From contig JAEWIS010000039.1 in assembly GCA_023386955.1 (NCBI GenBank), positions 1 through 64,000 of the forward strand: 64,000 bases of DNA, written 5' to 3'. Made by a program: the position numbers and the translations under genes. Under the pieces are notes generated by a model. That model was not told where the DNA came from. It did no database searches and saw nothing but the letters and a program-made list of their open reading frames with translations. The DNA is from Bacillota bacterium. GTDB taxonomy: Bacteria > Bacillota > Bacilli > Paenibacillales > NBRC-103111. Numbering within the stretch: the stretch's first letter is position 1; each line of letters starts with the position of its first letter. Positions 62,354-64,000 of this stretch are shown here, one piece after another.

Positions 62354-63028
62354 CTACTCCGTCTCCCGGATCAACTGAGGCAATTCCATTAATGTTAGGA
62401 TGGTCTTGTCTGCTTCAAACTCATCAGTCAGACTGAGGGCGCTGAAATTCCCTCTCCTCACTCTTACAGTACGGTATCCTAAAGGCTTAATCCCTACAAA
62501 ATCTTTGTTGGGATTGTCACCAATATAATATACCTGCTCGGGAGAAACCTTCTCTATGCGGCGTATGATTTCAAAACAATGGGGTGACGGCTTTTCATTA
62601 TGAATTCCGAATCTCCTGCTGATAAAACAACGGCGGATTTGCTCATGCTCATATAAACCAAGCGCCTCCAGTTTGCGTTGCTGGACATGCTTGTTCCCAT
62701 CTGTGACAATGTACATCGGTTGCCCCCCCAATGACTGGAGGCAGGTTGCTGCATCAGGATAAAGCTGTATAGTAGGGGTATGGGTACGATAAACAGATAA
62801 ACAGCGGCTGATTTCCTTTTTGCTCAACACACCGAATTTGCTAAGCACGCTGTCAAAAACCTGCCCACGTCCTGAAAGTTCGAGCGCCTCCAGCATCAAA
62901 TGATAGGAATGATCCTCATTTATCCCATAAACATCTTTTAAATAGCGGGAAACTGCCCGAAAACCACTCCGTACGAAGGTTATTTCTTCGTATAGAGTAT
63001 CGTCCAAGTCAAACACAATTACAGGCAT
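62354..63028 (-). CDS. HAD superfamily phosphatase
   Basis: Protein of 224 aa. HAD motifs: I VFDLDDTLYEE (nucleophile Asp), II YIVTDGN, III Lys in FGIHNEKPSPHCF, and IV VYYIGDNPNKDFVG. The alpha-helical C1 cap lies between motifs I and II. It overlaps the upstream ATP-grasp gene by 10 nt, which suggests the two work together. In a sugar-acid cluster it could dephosphorylate a sugar phosphate, but the substrate is not evident. Confidence 0.88.
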   Translation of the reverse strand: MPVIVFDLDDTLYEEITFVRSGFRAVSRYLKDVYGINEDHSYHLMLEALELSGRGQVFDSVLSKFGVLSKKEISRCLSVYRTHTPTIQLYPDAATCLQSLGGQPMYIVTDGNKHVQQRKLEALGLYEHEQIRRCFISRRFGIHNEKPSPHCFEIIRRIEKVSPEQVYYIGDNPNKDFVGIKPLGYRTVRVRRGNFSALSLTDEFEADKTILTLMELPQLIRETE

Positions 63029-63960
63029 ATAATTTTATCCTCCGCAAAACGCACCAAACGAAGCTCCTGCTCCTTCCGGATGAACGGCATTTCCTCAAGC
63101 CCTGCTCCTTCGCATTCCTGCAAAAACCAATAAAAGCTGTCCAGGCCCGCTTCAAGGCCTAAGACGGAGGCTCCTCCAAATCGCCCGTTGCATTCTATAA
63201 GATGAAGGTTGCCTGAATCATCTTCTATGGCCTGAATTACCGCATGCCCATATAGGCCCAACACTTCCACTAGAGCTGAACAGAGTGTCTCCAACTGGGG
63301 ATGCTTGACTGTGGTCGTAATTTGCGACTCTCCGGAAACAACCAGATCCCGGGTACGGGCTACGGTTCCTTTGGCAACTCCCTTACGGTCAACATAAACA
63401 TCCACACTATATTCTTTTCCGGTTACAAAGGGCTGAATTACCGGGTGCTTTAATCCGGCCGCGTGGGCATAGGCCTCCGAATGCCCAAGCTTTAGTCCAA
63501 TTTGATTCGCTCCTGCGCCATAACGCTCCTTGACCACAAAGGACTGATAATTCTGCAGTTCCTCCATATGAAGAACTGTAGGGATAACAGGAAACCCGCG
63601 TTTGGCTAATACATGATAAAACTCTAATTTATCCAATGTAGGTCGTACCGCTGCGGGAGATGAAACCATCACCTGAATCCCCTGCTCCTGCAACAAATCA
63701 CGGCAATCTGCAAAAAATGACAGCTCCCCATCCCGTGAGGGAATGATAGCTTTGATTCCATGCTCCAGGCAGTATTCAATAAGGCTCCCTGCCGTGAGTT
63801 CACTCAATCTTGGCATATGCCAAAAGTGATCTACAAAGTATCGTCCGATACAAGCCTCGTTCACGTCTCCGCCGTACAGATGCCCATTATTATTCCATCT
63901 GTTCAGAGCGTACCGTACAGCCTTCAGCATAGGGACCTTCTTGGATATGCTCGTCACCAA
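63019..63960 (-). CDS. ATP-grasp enzyme (possibly partial at the window edge)
   Basis: Protein of at least 313 aa. Carbamoyl-phosphate-synthase-type ATP-grasp: FVVKERYGAGANQIGL (ATP lysine), VIQPFVTGKEYSVDVYVD, VIQAIEDDSGNLHLIECNGRFGGASVLGLEAGLD (metal-binding Glu/Asn). The frame stays open to the right edge, and the upstream codons (NVLVTSIS across the TTG at 63960) would complete the first beta strand, so the true start may lie beyond 64000. TTG 63960 with AAGGA is the alternative. It would ligate a carboxylate to an amine. Overlaps the HAD gene by 10 nt. Confidence 0.8.
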   Translation of the reverse strand: MVTSISKKVPMLKAVRYALNRWNNNGHLYGGDVNEACIGRYFVDHFWHMPRLSELTAGSLIEYCLEHGIKAIIPSRDGELSFFADCRDLLQEQGIQVMVSSPAAVRPTLDKLEFYHVLAKRGFPVIPTVLHMEELQNYQSFVVKERYGAGANQIGLKLGHSEAYAHAAGLKHPVIQPFVTGKEYSVDVYVDRKGVAKGTVARTRDLVVSGESQITTTVKHPQLETLCSALVEVLGLYGHAVIQAIEDDSGNLHLIECNGRFGGASVLGLEAGLDSFYWFLQECEGAGLEEMPFIRKEQELRLVRFAEDKIICL

Positions 63961-64000
63961 AACATTTCCTTGAGAGGACTTGAATGCATCTGCGTCATTC

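Overview
The window looks like chromosome of a spore-forming Firmicute of the Paenibacillaceae (Paenibacillus or a close relative). This rests on gene content and order: hpf-secA-prfB with the prfB programmed frameshift, ftsE-ftsX-M23 peptidase-ctp-minJ, uvrB-uvrA, argCJBDFGH, an SLH-anchored exopeptidase, strong AGGAGG ribosome sites, frequent GTG/TTG starts, and intergenic spaces full of short TAACGGA-type repeats. The species call is an inference. No rRNA, tRNA, CRISPR, phage or transposase gene was seen.

Layout: 0.4-1.1 kb, a Gre-domain protein behind a possible 24-codon leader peptide. 1.2-7.4 kb, the most interesting region: an exported FG-GAP protein, a carrier protein, a seryl-tRNA-synthetase-like amino acid:carrier-protein ligase, a DltD-like SGNH protein and a 36-residue DltX-like microprotein. 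Its missing DltB-like MBOAT acyltransferase lies at 11.6-12.8 kb beyond three opposite-strand genes. The MBOAT promoter shares a 28-bp identical block with the first operon's promoter, which ties the two parts into one apparent cell-envelope aminoacylation system in which a class II synthetase-like ligase replaces DltA. 12.9-17.7 kb: sugar isomerase-like protein, nitrite/sulfite reductase, AraC regulator and SRPBCC protein. 17.8-22.8 kb: uvrBA. 23.1-24.7 kb: motAB. 24.8-27.8 kb: a two-gene esterase/glycosidase operon.

27.9-28.2 kb holds an array of seven palindromes. 28.4-34.4 kb carries division and envelope genes (ftsEX, M23 hydrolase, Ctp protease, MinJ-like). 34.7-37.8 kb: VanW protein and a DUF1700/DUF4097 pair behind a PadR-type dyad. 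37.9-46.5 kb: the complete arginine operon argCJBDFGH with an ARG box over its promoter. 46.6-52.6 kb: YitT, prfB, secA, hpf and a cold-shock protein. 52.85-52.9 kb: a compact DnaA-box cluster away from dnaA. 53.1-55.4 kb: an XRE regulator converging on an unknown protein.

55.6-64.0 kb is a visibly more A/T-rich glycan block on the minus strand, with pseudaminic-acid genes (PseC, PseI, PseG) plus an epimerase, a formyltransferase, a DUF4910 protein, a HAD phosphatase and an ATP-grasp enzyme. It runs off the right edge and probably decorates flagellin or a surface polymer. The non-coding DNA carries several repeat families, including a hairpin module with a fixed head and a changing stem that can be seen as present/absent alleles in two otherwise related palindromic elements.
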